Assembly: GCF_047675955.1 (NCBI RefSeq)
Contig: NC_132919.1
Coordinates: 68,428,816 to 68,492,815, forward strand
Length of the DNA stretch: 64,000 nt
Source: Chlorocebus sabaeus
Lineage: Eukaryota; Chordata; Mammalia; Primates; Cercopithecidae
Direction of reading: 5' to 3'
Below, one piece after another: positions 10,912 through 22,461 of the stretch. Position numbers and translations under genes: made by a program. The notes beneath the pieces are model-generated. The model saw nothing but the letters and a program-made list of their open reading frames with translations. It had not been told where the DNA came from and did not search any database. The first letter of the stretch is position 1. The number at the start of each line of letters is the position of its first letter.

Positions 10912-11324
10912 CCTGAAATTCTATTGAAATGTTCAATAAAGTTGTTTTGGTTTTGTTTTTGTTTTCCCTTGTTGGTGAAGCCTGGTGTTTCTATTTTAGT
11001 GGACTTGCCTGGCACTGAGGACTGCTATAGTGGTCTTCAGAGGCTCCTGGTATCGACTGCTTGTGAAACCGCTTTTGCAAAATTATGACTGAGACAGTGA
11101 AAGAGATCTAACTTAACCAACCCAATCTTGCTTTTAACTTCCAAATTGTCCTTGTTCATTCCTGAGCATAGCCTGAACTAACTTTGGGAGAAGCTTGGTT
11201 TATATTTTATTTTATAGTTTAAAACAAAGATGTTAACAGCCCTTTCCCAAGGCAGACCTCCTTCTTGCCTGGGGACTAGATTGCCTTTGGAGGACTTTCA
11301 TTAGCCACAAGATTAGAAATTATG

Positions 11325-11619
11325 GACCAGGCTCACCCCTGTAATCCCAGCACTTTGGGAGGCCACGGCAGGTAGATCACCTGAGGTCAGGAGTTCAAGA
11401 CCAGCCTGGCCAACGTGGTGAAACCCCATCCCTACTAAAGAATACAAGAATTAGCCGGGTGTGGTGGCACATGCCTATACTCCCAGCTACTCAGGAAGCT
11501 GAGGTGGGAGGATCGCTTGAATCTGGGAGGCGGCGTGGAGGTTGCAGTGAACCAGGATCTCGCCACTGCACTCCAGTTTGGGTGACAGAGTGAGAGTCTG
11601 TCTCAAAAAAAAAAAAAGT
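11325..11619 (+). repeat. Alu nested in LTR
   Basis: Forward Alu flanked by the direct repeat TTAGAAATTATGG, duplicated from the host LTR. Confidence 0.9.
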
Positions 11620-11991
11620 TTAGAAATTATGGTTTAGAAGTCATGCTGCTGGAGGCTACAAGATTCTGACCCTCCCTAAACTGCTCCTAAGATCAGTGCT
11701 TGGGGTATTTTACAGACCCTGCACTTGATGGATCAGCTGGCACCACCCAGATGGATTAACTGGCTCATCTGATCTTGTGGCCCCCACCCAGGAACTTAAT
11801 CAGCACAAGGAGACAGCTCCAATTCCCTATGATTTCATCGCTGACCAATCAGCACTCCTGGGTTCACTGGCTTCCCCCAACCCACCAAGTTGTCCTTAAA
11901 AACTCTGCTCCCCAAATGCTTGAGTAGACCGATTTGGGTAATAATAAAACTCCGGTTTCCCATACAGCCAGCCCTGCGTGAATTACTCTTT

Positions 11992-12294
11992 CTTTTTTTT
12001 ATCTTTTTTGAGATGGAGTTTCACTTTCGTTGCCTAGGCTGGAGTGCAATAGCAGGATATTGGCTCACTGCATCCTCCGCCTCTCAGGTTCAAGCGATTC
12101 TTCTGCCTCAGCCTCCCCAATAGCTGGGATTATAGATGTGTGCCACCACACCTGGCTAATTTTTGGTATTTTTAATAGAGACAGGATTTCACCATGTTGG
12201 CCAGGGTGGTCTCAAACTCCTGACCTTAGGTGATTCACCCGCCTCGGCCTCCCAAAGTGCTGGGATTACAGGTGTGAGCCACTGTGCCCAGCCA
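11992..12294 (-). repeat. Alu nested in LTR
   Basis: Reverse Alu flanked by AATTACTCTTTCT on both sides, a target duplication within the host LTR. Confidence 0.9.
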
Positions 12295-12385
12295 AATTAC
12301 TCTTTCTGTATAGCAATTCCCCTGTTCTAATGAATCAGCTCTGTTTAGGCGGCAGGCAAGGCGAACCCATCGGGCATTACACTTG

Positions 12386-13056
12386 GACAGAGGTGACATC
12401 CCCCAGGTAGTGAGTGCAAAGAACTAATGCTGCAGCTGTCTTCCATGTATCTGCCACTCAGTGTAGAATGACCCCGAAGTTCTGCATTTCTGCACTGTGT
12501 AGGTCAGGCACAAGAAGCTTCATCTCTTATCCCATGTCTGATTCCCGAAACCTTGCTCATTTTCCTACCATCCTCCCTATTCCCAGCCTCCTTTCTTCTT
12601 TTGCTCTATCCTCCCCTAAGGACACTGATTACTTTCCTTTCTCTGTTGGTTCTCCCCACCCCTCATTCCATTGTGCCTTGTACCCATACCGCCCAATACC
12701 TCTCTTTATTGCTGTCATCTGTCCTGGTGGCCAGTCACTCTCATGCCAACACTTACTTATTCCTTGAAGGTTTTAGCTCCTGACTCACTTTCCAATATAA
12801 CTTCTGTCACCAATTGACACCTAGTTCCCCAGTTCCTTGACCTAGGCCTTACCTACCCCAGCCACTCACTTCCCTGGCCTAAGTCTAGATCTTGTCATTG
12901 CCGATACCATAACGCCATCCACCATCCACTTCCAGGGTCACACTCTCCAATCACCTTCTACCATCCCTCCCTCTGTTACTCTGTGGTACATGTTACTCCA
13001 CTCCCCCACCCCCCATACCCTTTTGTGTTTCCTTACTCTTTAATTCTTACACTTCT
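12386..13056. other. Pyrimidine-rich unassigned stretch
   Basis: C/T-rich from about 12540 to 13050 with overlapping open frames but no recognisable protein. It could be an ancient LINE fragment; not assignable by eye. Confidence 0.4.
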
Positions 13057-13346
13057 TTTTTTCTTTTTGAGATGGAGTCTCAATCTGTCTCCCAGGCTGG
13101 AGTGCAGTGGCACGATCCTCTCACTGCAACCTCTGCCTCTCAAGTTCAAGCGATTCTCCTGCCTCAGCCTCCTGAGTAGCTGGGATTACAGGCATGCACC
13201 ACCATGCCTGGATAATTTTTGTATTTTTAGTAGAGACACAGTTTCACTATGTTGGCCAGGCTGGTCTTGAACTCCTGACCTCATGATCCACCCGCCTCAG
13301 CCTCCCAAAGTGCTGGAATTAAGGCGTAAGCCACTGCGCTCGGCCT
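13057..13346 (-). repeat. Alu (full length)
   Basis: Reverse Alu from a T-rich head to 'AAGCCACTGCGCTCGGCC'. Confidence 0.9.
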
Positions 13347-13933
13347 CTTGAAGACTCTTCAGTCATTTTTGGGAATCAATGAATTAACTACAGATTTCCC
13401 AGGATGATGAAACAGCAAGTCATTTCAAGATGCAAAAGAAGTAAGACCGCTAAGATCCCACAGTGTATCTTGGATTTTGGGAAAGAGAAAAGCAGCCCCA
13501 GAAGTGGGTCTGGGATTCACAGCCAGGCCATACCCCATGTCCCGGCTAATAGCATCGACTGCTGCTACTTTAGCCAATTATGGCTTTGGCCTTCCTCTAC
13601 TCTTCCCTCCTTCTTGGTGAGATGTGTTAAGATGCTCAATCATAGAATTACCCCCACTTCCTGAGAGCATTCCAGAGGAAGGACTCCTCAAATCACGTAA
13701 CACATGCCCAAATCCTATAATAAACCATCCCTGACACCCTCTTACTGATTCGCCCCACAGTTCCCCGTGGCACGCAAAACGTTCTCCCTCAAAGCTAACT
13801 CATGTCATGATAGTTGTGTTCCTGGTGGCCTTTGGCTGGATGGTGCTGACAGGTTAAAAGAGGGCCTACCAATAGATCTATACAGTCATTGCAAGACAGA
13901 ACAAGTTTTATTCTGTTTAAAAAGGGAAGAAAA
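13347..13933. other. Unassigned non-coding stretch
   Basis: Nothing recognised; no RNA gene or convincing coding frame. Confidence 0.45.
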
Positions 13934-14570
13934 TGGTCAAGCGTGGTGGCTCACGCCTGTAATCCTAGCACTTTGGGAGGCAGAGGCAGGCAGAACACTT
14001 CATGTTAGGAGTTTGAGGCCAGCCTGGCCAACATGATGAAACCCTGTCTCTACCGGAAATGTTGCAGGATTCGGGAGGACAAGAGAGACCTTGGGTTGAA
14101 ACAGGAGAATCTTTATTGAGTGCACTCAGGCCCAGGGAACTTAACATCCAAAAGACTGAGTCTGGAACAAAGATAGCACCTGACTTTTATACATACTTCA
14201 CAAAAGGGGGTGGGCTAGCTTGAAGCAAGCTTACAGTGGCATGAAAAGCAGGGATAGAGGCAGGACAAAGACAGGATTGCACATGACTGTTGCCAAGCAA
14301 CCCAGATGTTTGTTATCTAGGTTTGTCTGGGCATGGACTTATCCTATAACCTTCGCTATGGTGCCCAGGCAGCTGTAGTTCAGGCCTACTCAGGCTTCTC
14401 ATGACCTTCATTGTACTTCTTAGATAAAACAGAATACTTGCAGTCACTAGTTACGTGTAGGTGGAAACCTACCCAGGTGCCGAGGCAAGAGACTGAGGGC
14501 ACAACCTGTTCCAATATAATAAAGAAAATAGTTAGAATAAGAAAAGTTATATTAGAAATAGGATATAGAG

Positions 14571-14853
14571 CCAGGTACGGTGGCTCACACCGGTAATCCC
14601 AGCACTTTGGGAGGCTGAGGCAGGTGGATCACAAGGTCAGGTGATCAAGACCATCCTGGCTAACAGGGTGAAACCCCGTCTCTACTAAAAATACAAAAAC
14701 AAAAAATTAGCCAGGCATGGTGGCAGGTGCCTGTAGTCCCAGCACTCGGGAGGCTGAGGCAAGAGAATGGCGTGAATCCGGGAGGTGGAGCTTGCAACAA
14801 GCTGAGATTGCGCCACTGCACTCCAGCCTGGGTGACAGAGTGAGACTCCATTT

Positions 14854-14884
<31 letters not shown>
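14571..14884 (+). repeat. Alu nested in LTR
   Basis: Forward Alu with a 30-A tail. The LTR text ATAGGATATAGAG is duplicated before it and after the following Alu. Confidence 0.9.
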
Positions 14885-14887
<3 letters not shown>

Positions 14888-15167
14888 CGGGCGCGGTGGC
14901 TCAAGCCTGTAATCCTAGCACTTTGGGAGGCCGAGACGGGCGGATCACGAGGTCAGGAGATCGAGACCATCCTGGCTAACATGGTGAAACCCCGTCTCTA
15001 CTAAAAAAAAATACAAAAAACTAGCCAGGCGCGGTGGCGGGCGCCTGTAGTCCCAGCTACTCGGGAGGCTGAGGCAGGAGAATGGCGTGAACCCGGGAGG
15101 CGGAGCTTGCAGTGAGCTGAGATCGGCCACTGCACTCCAGCCTGGGTGACAGAGCGAGACTCCGTCT

Positions 15168-15204
<37 letters not shown>
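14885..15204 (+). repeat. AluY inserted at the tail of another Alu
   Basis: Starts 'GGCCGGGCGCGGTGGCTCAAG' directly on the A tail of the previous element and ends in a 36-A run. It most likely used that tail as its target. Confidence 0.9.
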
Positions 15205-15206
<2 letters not shown>

Positions 15207-16507
15207 GGATATAGAGATGATTATATATGGATATCATCAATCATTAGTTTTTAGTATTAATCTCTGTATTATTATTATTATAACCAAGGATACAGCCAAT
15301 ACAGAGTCAGGAGCTGAAGGGACATTGTGAGAAGTGAGCAGAAGACAAGAGTGAAAGTCCTCTGTCACGTCCTGATAAGGGCTGCTTGAGGACGCCTTGG
15401 TCTAGCAGTAGTGCCAGTGCCTGGGAAGGCACCCGTTACTTAGCAGACCTGAGTCTTGTGGTACCACCAGTGCTGGGGAAGGCACCTGTTACTTAGCAGA
15501 CTGGGAAAGGGAGTTTCCCTTTCCTCGGGGGAGTTAGAGAACACTCTGCTCCACCAGCTCCTGTGGGAGGCCTGACATTAGCCAGGCGTGCCTGCAGTCA
15601 TCTGGAGGCTTAAATGTCTCTCTGTGGTGTTGTGCTTCAGTTGTCACGCTTCTTGTCCACTTTCATGTCCTGTCTCTACACCTGGTTCCTCTTTTAAGTT
15701 CCTATAAGATAGCAGTAGTAGAATTAGTGAAAGTATTAAAGTCTTTGATCTTTCTGGTAAGTGCATAGAAAAAACACTGATGTATGCTGTCCTCCCCCTC
15801 TGCTTCGGTTACCACAAAGGAGAAGACCCCCACGTGACTTGTTTGACCTTATCAATCACTTGGAATGACTCACTCTCCTTACCCTGCCCACTTGCCTTGT
15901 GTACAATAAATAGCAGTGTGTTCAGGCATTCGGGGACACCACCGGACTCCGCGCATTGGTGGTAGTGGCCCCCTGGGCCCAGCTGTCTTTCCTACTTTCT
16001 CTTAGTCTCGTGTCTTATTTTTCTACCAACTCTTGTCTCTGCACATGAAGAAAACAACCCGCAAGGCCCAGTAGGGCTGGACCCTACAGTTACAGAGAAC
16101 AGGAATCTATAAACTCATTCCATAAAACAAAGGAAAATTTGTTTTTCTTCTCCTTATGTTGAGGGAGTGCTGGGAGAGTCTCCAGAGCACATTAGATAAT
16201 ATTATCAAGACTTTTCCTGGGTCTGGGCTATGCCTGTTGCTGCCTCTGGGACAAGTCAGCCTAATACACGGAAACTTATTTCTGTTTCCTTTTAATTTTA
16301 TTTTTCTTTAATTTCCCACCTCAAAACCACAGAAATTAGCCAGGTGTGGCGGTGCATGCCTGTAATCCCAGCTAGTTGGGAGGCTGAGGTGGGAGAATCA
16401 CTTGAACACCAGAGGCGGAGGCTGCAGTGAGTCAAGATGGCGCCACTGCACTTCAGCCTGAGCAACAGAGTGACACTCCATCTCAAAAAAAAAAAAAAAA
16501 AAAAAAA

Positions 16508-17367
16508 GGGGCGGGGGGGGGGGGCAGGGTGAAAAAGAAATAAACTTACTTATTTCATTGGAAGACCTGTAAAAGAACAAAAGTCATGAAATATCAGTAT
16601 GTACATCTAGAATTGCTCCAAAAAGAAACGAAAATGAATGGGGGCTTGGGGTGGGGAGAAGAATGGATTAGTCAGCTATAACTTTGGGTCCAAGGGACCC
16701 TGGTGGTATAGTAGAGGTTAACTTTGCAATCAGTGACTCAGGTGAGCCTCTTAGTGTTGAAAAGTGAAATCATCCTGTTTCCCTAATGTGTAGATCTTAC
16801 ATTTTCCAGACAGCTGATTTTCACTTTCTTCAACCTCCAAAGAATCTCAGTTGACTACCTTGCTTTCTATGTCCCCAGGGGAATAGAAACAATCAGAGGA
16901 AACTTCCATAAGTTCCCAGGACACATCCACCCTCCATGTGTAGCCACCACCTCTACCTTCCCCTCTGGTGCTGTGGATGAGCCATCCATGCCCCTGGCAA
17001 AGGCCCACCTGCCACTTGGGCACAGGAACCCATCCATCCCTCCTTACCTCTGACAACTCTCCCTCTCTCTCTCCTGCATCCTTCATATTCTCTGGGTTGT
17101 ATTCTCTTCCAGCCCCCGCACCCCGCCCATCCCCAGCCCCAGCATGTAAAAAGTGCTGTTATTGTTTCCACTTTAAAATAAACCCTAAAAATAAATAAAT
17201 AAAATAAACCCTACCTTGACCTCACTTCACTCTATAGCTACCATCTCATTTCCCTTCTTTTAACAGGAAAACTCCTCCAAACACTTGTCTATATTTGTCC
17301 GTCATTCTCTCCCTTTCTCTCTCTCTCCCCCCTTATTTTATTTTATTTTATTTTATTTTATTTTATT
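16508..17367. other. Unassigned stretch ending in TTTTA microsatellite
   Basis: G-rich tract 16508-16526, then no recognisable gene. 17335-17368 is a (TTTTA)n microsatellite forming the head of the next Alu. Confidence 0.5.
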
Positions 17368-17650
17368 TATTTGAGACAGAGTCTCGCTGTGTCACCCAGG
17401 CTGGAGTGCAGTGGCATAATCTCGGCTCACTGGAACCTCTACCTTTTGCATTAAAGCAATTCTCCTGCCTCAACCACCTGAGTAGCTGGGATTACAGTTA
17501 CCACCTCGCTGGGCTAATTTTTGTATTTGTAATTGAGATGGGGTTTCACCATGGCAGCCAGGGTGGTCTCAAACTCGTGACCTCAAGTGATCTGCCCACC
17601 TCTGTCTCTCAAAGTGCTGGGATTAGAGGTGTGAGCCACCACGCCTGGCC
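17368..17650 (-). repeat. Alu (full length)
   Basis: Reverse Alu 'TTTGAGACAGAGTCTCGCTG' to 'GAGCCACCACGCCTGGCC'. Confidence 0.9.
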
Positions 17651-17948
17651 TATTTTTTAATTTTTTTGAGACAGAGTTTCCCTCTGTTGTCCAGGCTGAA
17701 GTGCAGTGATGCCATCTCGGCTCACTGCCACCTCTGCCTCCCAGGTTCAAGCGACTCTCCTGCCTCAGCCTCCCTAGTAGCTGGGATTACAGCCATGTAC
17801 CACCACACCTGGCTAATTTTTGTATTTTTAGTAGAGACGGGGTTTCACCATGTTGGCCAGGGTGGTCTCAAACTCCTGACCTCAGGTGATCTGCCCGCCT
17901 CAGCCTTCCAAAGTGCTGGGATTACAGGCATGAGCTGCTGCGCCTAGC
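17651..17948 (-). repeat. Alu (full length)
   Basis: Reverse Alu in tandem with the previous one, ending 'GAGCTGCTGCGCCTAGC'. Confidence 0.9.
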
Positions 17949-18365
17949 TTCAATTATTTTAATCTTTGAATAACTTCAGATTTGCAGAAAAGTTAGAAGA
18001 CTTATATGGAGAACTTCTCTACCCTCTTCCCCATCCCCGCAAGGAACACAGTTGGCAAAGCAAGAAGTCTGGGGTTCAGTGACACACTTCTTAACTCACA
18101 AGTTCATGCTCTTTCTTCTCTCTCTGTCGTCTCTCCCTCCCTCCCTCCCTCCCCCCTTGATGGCCACATTTACTTTATAATTTTCTCTCTCACTCTTTCT
18201 CTGTTTCACTCTCTCTTACACAACACACACACTCATAGGAAGACACCTATATACATTTTTTTCCCGAACCATTGGTAAGTAATTTGCACACAGGATGTCC
18301 CTTCACACCCAAGTCCACCAATACTTCAGTGTATTTCCTGAGAAGAAAGAACTTCTAGATGTTTC
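17949..18365. other. Old LINE-like non-coding stretch
   Basis: Together with 18678-18836 and 19604-19660 this reads as one diverged mobile element 3' region broken by Alus ('TTGCAGAAAAGTTAGAAGA', 'GTTGTCAGGTCTCTTTAAGT', 'GTATTCTGTAGAATG'). Probably an old L1 or L2; low certainty. Confidence 0.4.
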
Positions 18366-18677
18366 TTTTTTGTTTTGTTTTGTTTTTTTTTGTTGAGACG
18401 GAGTCTCGCTCTGTCGCCCAGGCTGGAGTGCAGTGGCCGGATCTTGGCTCACTGCAAGCTCCGCCTCCCGGGTTTACACCATTCTCCTGCCTCAGCCTCC
18501 CCAGTAGCTGGGACTACAGACGCCCGCCACCTCGCCCGGCTAGTTTTTTGTATTTTTTACTAGAGACGGGGTTTCACCGGGTTAGCCAGGATGGTCTTGA
18601 TCTCCTGACCTCGTGATCCCCCCGTCTGGCCCTCCCAAAGTGGTGGGATTACAGGCTTGAGCCACCGCGCCCGGCCT
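18366..18677 (-). repeat. AluY, young monkey type
   Basis: Reverse AluY with 'CACCTCGCCCGGCTAGTTT'; target duplication CTAGATGTTTC on both sides. Confidence 0.95.
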
Positions 18678-18836
18678 AGATGTTTCACATGAATTCCATA
18701 GTGGAATCTACAGTCAGAGTTCAGATTTCACCAGTTGTCCCAATAAAGTCCTTTAGATTTTTCTGGCCCAGGATCACTTGTCACTTTTGGTTGTCAGGTC
18801 TCTTTAAGTCTCCTTCGGTCTTATGTGTTGTCAGCC

Positions 18837-19134
18837 TTTTTTTTTTTTTTTTGAGACAGAGTCTCACCCTGTTCCCCAGGCTGGAGTGCAGTGGTGCTAT
18901 CTTGGCTCACTACAACCTCCACCTCCCGGGTTCAAGCAATTCTTCTGCCTCAGCCTCCCAAGCAGCTGGGATTACAGGCGCCTGCCACCACACCAGACTA
19001 ATTTTTGTATTTTTAGTAGAGACAGGGTTTCACCATGTTGGTCAGGCTGGTGTTCAACTCCTGACCTCAAATGATCCGCCCGCCTCAGCTTCCCAAAGTG
19101 CTGAAATTACAGGCGTGAGCCACTGCACCTGGCA
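18837..19134 (-). repeat. Alu (full length)
   Basis: Reverse Alu from a T-run to 'GAGCCACTGCACCTGGC'. Confidence 0.9.
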
Positions 19135-19435
19135 GCCTTTTTTTTTTTTTTTGAGACGTTGTTTCGCTTTTGTCTCCCAGGCTGGAGTGCAATGGCGTGA
19201 TCTTGGCTCACCACAATCTCCGCCTCCGGGGTTCAAGCGATTCTCCTGCCTCAGCCTCCCGGGTAGCTGGGGTTACAGGCATGCGCCACCACGCCCAGCT
19301 AATATTTGTATTTTTTAGTAGAGACAGGGTTTCTCCATTTTGGTCAGGCTGGTCTTGAACTCCTGACGTCAGGTGATCCGCCGGCTTCAACCTCCCAAAG
19401 TGCTGGGATTACAGGCCTGAGCCACTGTGCCTGAA
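19135..19435 (-). repeat. Alu (full length)
   Basis: Reverse Alu abutting the previous one, ending 'GAGCCACTGTGCCTG'. Confidence 0.9.
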
Positions 19436-19467
19436 CTTTTTTTTTAAAAAATAATATTTTGTTTGTT

Positions 19468-19603
19468 TGTTTTCCTTATGGAGTCGGGGGTTAGCCATGT
19501 TGCCCAGACTGCTCTCGAACTCCTGGACTCAAGCAATCTACCCGCTTCGGCCTCCCAAAGTGCTGAGTGATGGGATTACAGGCGTGAGCCACCCCTCCCG
19601 GCC
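19468..19603 (-). repeat. Old Alu monomer
   Basis: Reverse monomer-length Alu with a diverged start ('GGAGTCGGGGGTTAGCCATG'). Confidence 0.75.
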
Positions 19604-20404
19604 AACATCGATGTTCACGGAGGAGCCCAGGACGGTATTCTGTAGAATGAGCCTCATTTGCGGTCTTGTTCTCTTTTTTTTTTTTTTTTCTTTTTTTCTG
19701 TAGACACTGTTCAATGAGTCAAAACTTTTTTTTTTTTTTTTTAAAGAGTAAGTATGTGTCTACCAAGAGCTTTTTACTAAGCTAGGTCATTAGCAATTTA
19801 GCACGGACAGAACAGTGTTGTTTCCTGCTTACTAGTGGGAGAGACAGATAAGTGAGCAAATTGATAAACAAGAAGGCTGTTTCTTGTTCTCTTTTGAACC
19901 CGCTCCAGTAAGTCTCTTGCTCCCGGCTTTTGTCAAGGTTCCTAAATCCAAAGGCCGCTTCTCAAGCCCCAACTTCCTTTACTCATCGACTGCTTCCCAC
20001 GCAGTTGAGCGTTCCCTGGTTCCGGACAAACCTTTTGGGCTTGGTTTCCGGAACACCTTGCTCTCCTGGTTTTCCTTCTGCCTGTTCTTCCTGGACTTTG
20101 GAGCGCCCCAAGGCTCATTCCTTGGCCCTCTGCTGCCTGCTGGCTACACACTCTTCCTCCTTCCGGGGAGCTCCTCCATACTCATGGTCCCCAAAGAGTC
20201 CCAGCTTGGAGTCCAGAATGGCACATCCAGCGGCCTGGCTGACACCTCCGCTTGGCCGTCTGGCTTGCCGCCTCTCGCTCGTCCTCTCCAAAACTAGTCT
20301 CCAAACAGGACATCCCGCTCCCTCCTGCACTCCGTCCCCTCAACCTTCCAACCCCGAACCGACAAACCTAGTCCTCGGCCAACTCTGAATACGGCAGTAG
20401 CTCT
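19604..20404. other. Unassigned stretch upstream of CpG island
   Basis: Overlapping open frames exist over 19880-20390 but none shows a recognisable domain. Composition is C-rich and it may be part of an old LINE continuing into 20405. Confidence 0.4.
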
Positions 20405-20570
20405 GGCCAAACCCTTGGAGTCACCCTCCACTCCTTTCTCTCACCCCTCATCCCAACTATCCGCAAAGGCCATCAGCTCAGCTTTCAAAGTACACCCAGA
20501 ATCTGGCCACTTCTCACTCCCCGCACTGCCCCCATCCTGGCCCAAGCCCTCGCGCTCTCTTTCCTGGGAG
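20405..20570 (+). repeat. L2 (LINE2) 3' fragment
   Basis: 'CTTGGAGTCACCCTCCACTC', 'CATCAGCTCAGCTTTCAAAG' and 'CCAGAATCTGGCCACTTCTC' follow the C-terminal RT coding region of L2, including a degraded SRIRPLL-like peptide. Confidence 0.65.
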
Positions 20571-21123
20571 GGTGCTATGGTCTCCTCGCCCGTCTTCCGG
20601 TTTCTCGGCCCTGACCCCCTGTGGCTTGTCTGAGCTCTCGCGTTCACAGGGAAATAGTGGTCGCTCTCACCATGCTATACTGTCCTCCCTCAGCTCGCCC
20701 CCTCCGCGGGTGGGAAGCACACGAGGCCCCGCCCGATCCGACGCCCTCCGGGGTCACCTCCCAGCCCCTGCCCCGCGCCGCCCCAGCGACTCGGTCCTCC
20801 GGACCCACCCCAGGGCGTCGAAACTGGTGGTTCCCTCGGCGGTTCCACGCCCCTCGCCTCCTTCCCGGGCAGAAGCAGCTTCGCAGCGCCACTCACGGAG
20901 CAGAGATTATCAGGGCCCGTTTCCCAAGGCTCCGCCCAGCCCTCGAACCTGTGGGAGCGAGCGTTCCCTCCCACGGGGCTGCGCCCTGGCCTCAACGAAA
21001 ACTCGCGGGTCCAGACGGTTGAGAAATGGCTAGAGGGAGGGAGAGGTAAGTGCCCGTCTCCGTGTGGTCAACTATACAAAATATGTAATTACATGTCTCT
21101 AACACATTTAATAAAGTAAGCCC
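20571..21123 (+). promoter_or_regulatory. CpG-rich upstream region of divergent U2 copy
   Basis: Dense CpG from about 20680 to 21010. 20921-21120 is homologous to 27312-27525 (shared 'TTTCCCAAGGCTCCGCCCAG', 'GCGCCCTGGCCTC', 'GAGAAATGGCTAGAGGG', 'AAAATATGTAATTAC'), the far upstream part of the duplicated U2 promoter region. The open frames across it are a by-product of low stop density. No protein recognised. Confidence 0.6.
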
Positions 21124-21902
21124 AGGCCCGCAGGGTGGCTCACGCCTGTAATCCCAGCACTTTGGGAGGCCTAGGCGGGCGGATTAGGAGGTCAGGAGTT
21201 GGAGACTGTTAGGCAGGGACCCAGACCGACATGGCGGCGCCACTCTGCGTAGGAGGCCCTTTGTTCCAACCGGCCCTTTGTTTTCAGACTTCCTTCCCTC
21301 TTTGAACACACCCTCAGACTTATATACATCAGAGGTTCCAGCTGGGCAGTAACACTCCCCCATGACCTGTAGCTCACCTGCATTCCACAAGTTCGTAAAT
21401 AGCAGTTTCGGTTGACAGTTTCCAAAGACCCCTTCCTCATGACCCTTACTCCTGTCCTAGTAGTTTCAAGAGGCCCCAGGCCCTGTTTGCACAACCAGCT
21501 TCCCTACCTCTCAGGCTATCAGAAGCCCCTACCCTCCTCCCTCAGCGCGACTTCCTCGGTCCAAGCCCACACCTTTGGACTGAGGAACCTCCCCCGCAAG
21601 CCCTAATAAAAGGGTATTCTCACTGCCATTTGCCTTGTGTCTTCGTTCCTGGTTCGGCTCCAGCCTCTGTAAAGTTTACCTTTACAGAGACCAGTCTGGC
21701 CAACATAGTGAAACCTCGTCTCTACTAAAAATACAAAAATTTAGCCTGATGTGCTGTGTGTGCCTGTAATCCCACCTACTTGGCAGGCTGAAGCAGGAGA
21801 ATCACGTGAACCCGGGAAGCGGAGGCTGCAGTGAGCGGAGATGGCGCCACTGCACGCCAGCCCGGGCAACAGTGCGAGAATTCATCTTAAATAAATAAAT
21901 AA
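21124..21902 (+). repeat. Alu split by a solo LTR
   Basis: Forward Alu 21124-21208 and 21688-21902. The two parts join exactly once the LTR and one copy of GAGAC are removed. Confidence 0.9.
21209..21687 (+). mobile_element. Solo LTR inserted in an Alu
   Basis: A 479-bp LTR runs TGTTAGGCAGGG to CTTTACA, with 5-bp target duplication GAGAC on both sides, a 'CCCTAATAAAAGGG' TATA/polyA-like region at about 21600, and TG...CA ends. It is absent from the homologous region at 27.5 kb. The family is not identified. Confidence 0.8.
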
Positions 21903-22232
21903 AGCAAGTCCAACGAGATTATGTTAGATGGTGGTAATAGGGGTGTTCACCAAACAATTCCTTTAACGTATGTGTGAAAAAACGTTTAAAGAAATGTTGG
22001 ATGCTAGCTAGGTCAGGACTGAAAAAGAGAGGAGACAGAGAGAAAAAAAAGAGATGTTGGAAAGAAAAGCCTCATACAACTCTTCAAGTCCATTTCCTTG
22101 TGGGCTTTTCCTCTTGAAGGGCAATGAAGCTGAAGGAGCTTCCCAGCGATTCTGGTGATTCACAAGCACTCTCCTGTTCTATGCCTGGCCAGCCTACAGG
22201 GAGGACGGAGCTCAGCGCCTGAGGGGCCGGGC

Positions 22233-22425
22233 ATGCAAATTTAAAATGGCTGTTTTGCTCGGGAGCTTTGGGAACAAAAAGAGAAAGTGAATATCCCCCC
22301 AAAGTTGTAACAGTATTACTTATGCAGTGTCACAAATTGTAACAAGGAACATCGTGTGAACCTAGGGAAGAGAGTGCTTCTTTATTTGAGGGTGATTTTT
22401 CTTACCGTGAGCTCAGGATGAGTGG
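22233..22425 (+). promoter_or_regulatory. U2 promoter: octamer DSE and PSE (divergent copy)
   Basis: An octamer ATGCAAAT at 22233-22240 lies about 229 bp before the U2 start, the place of the distal sequence element that binds Oct-1. A proximal-element-like block (22401-22425, 'CTTACCGTGAGCTCAGGATG') lies at about -61 to -37, where SNAPc binds. The GC box beside the octamer, seen in the other two copies, is weaker here (GGGGCCGGGC). Confidence 0.7.
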
Positions 22426-22461
22426 GAGAAGGAGTGCTGTGGCCCCACTAAATTAGGCAGT

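Larger units (their letters stand above)
11064..12381 (+). mobile_element. Solo LTR, class I ERV, with two nested Alus
   Basis: The element runs from TGAAACCGC to CATTACA and is flanked by a 4-bp direct repeat CTTG (11060-11063 and 12382-12385), as gamma-type integrations make. Promoter-like and polyadenylation-like text ('AATAATAAAACTCC', about 11939) lies near its 3' part. Removing the two Alus (11325-11619, 11992-12294) leaves roughly 700 bp. It resembles MER4-group LTRs, but the family is uncertain. Confidence 0.7.
14456..16088 (+). mobile_element. Solo LTR, HML-type (LTR13-like)
   Basis: Begins TGTAGGTGGAAACC, contains 'CCCAGGTGCCGAGGCAAGAG' and ends ACCCTACA. Flanking GTTACG/GTTACA (14450-14455, 16089-16094) is a 6-bp target duplication with one change, typical of betaretrovirus-like integration. 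The same LTR family bounds the proviruses at 38 and 60 kb. Two tandem Alus are nested at 14571-15204. Family name LTR13/HML-4 is from memory of the consensus. Confidence 0.85.
14060..16331 (-). mobile_element. Solo LTR, class I, minus strand, split
   Basis: On the minus strand the LTR reads TGTGGTTTTGAGG to CCTGCAACA, with an AATAAAG polyadenylation-like signal near its 3' end (about 14113). It is flanked by the 4-bp duplication GAAA (14056-14059, 16332-16335) and is itself split by an HML-type LTR at 14456-16088. Net length is about 630 bp. Confidence 0.7.
13934..16507 (+). repeat. Alu split by a nested LTR stack
   Basis: Left part 13934-14059 and right part 16332-16507 belong to one forward Alu. 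The right part resumes at 'AAATTAGCCAGGTGTGG' and ends in an A-run followed by a G-rich tract (16508-16526). Everything between is later insertions. Confidence 0.85.

Noticed and set aside
18680..19318. 212-codon open frame
   Set aside because: Mostly two antisense Alus; no domain outside them.
20572..21033. Open frames in all directions near 20.6-21.0 kb
   Set aside because: CpG island effect; composition is Pro/Arg/Ser/Gly only and the duplicate region at 27.3 kb does not keep the frame.
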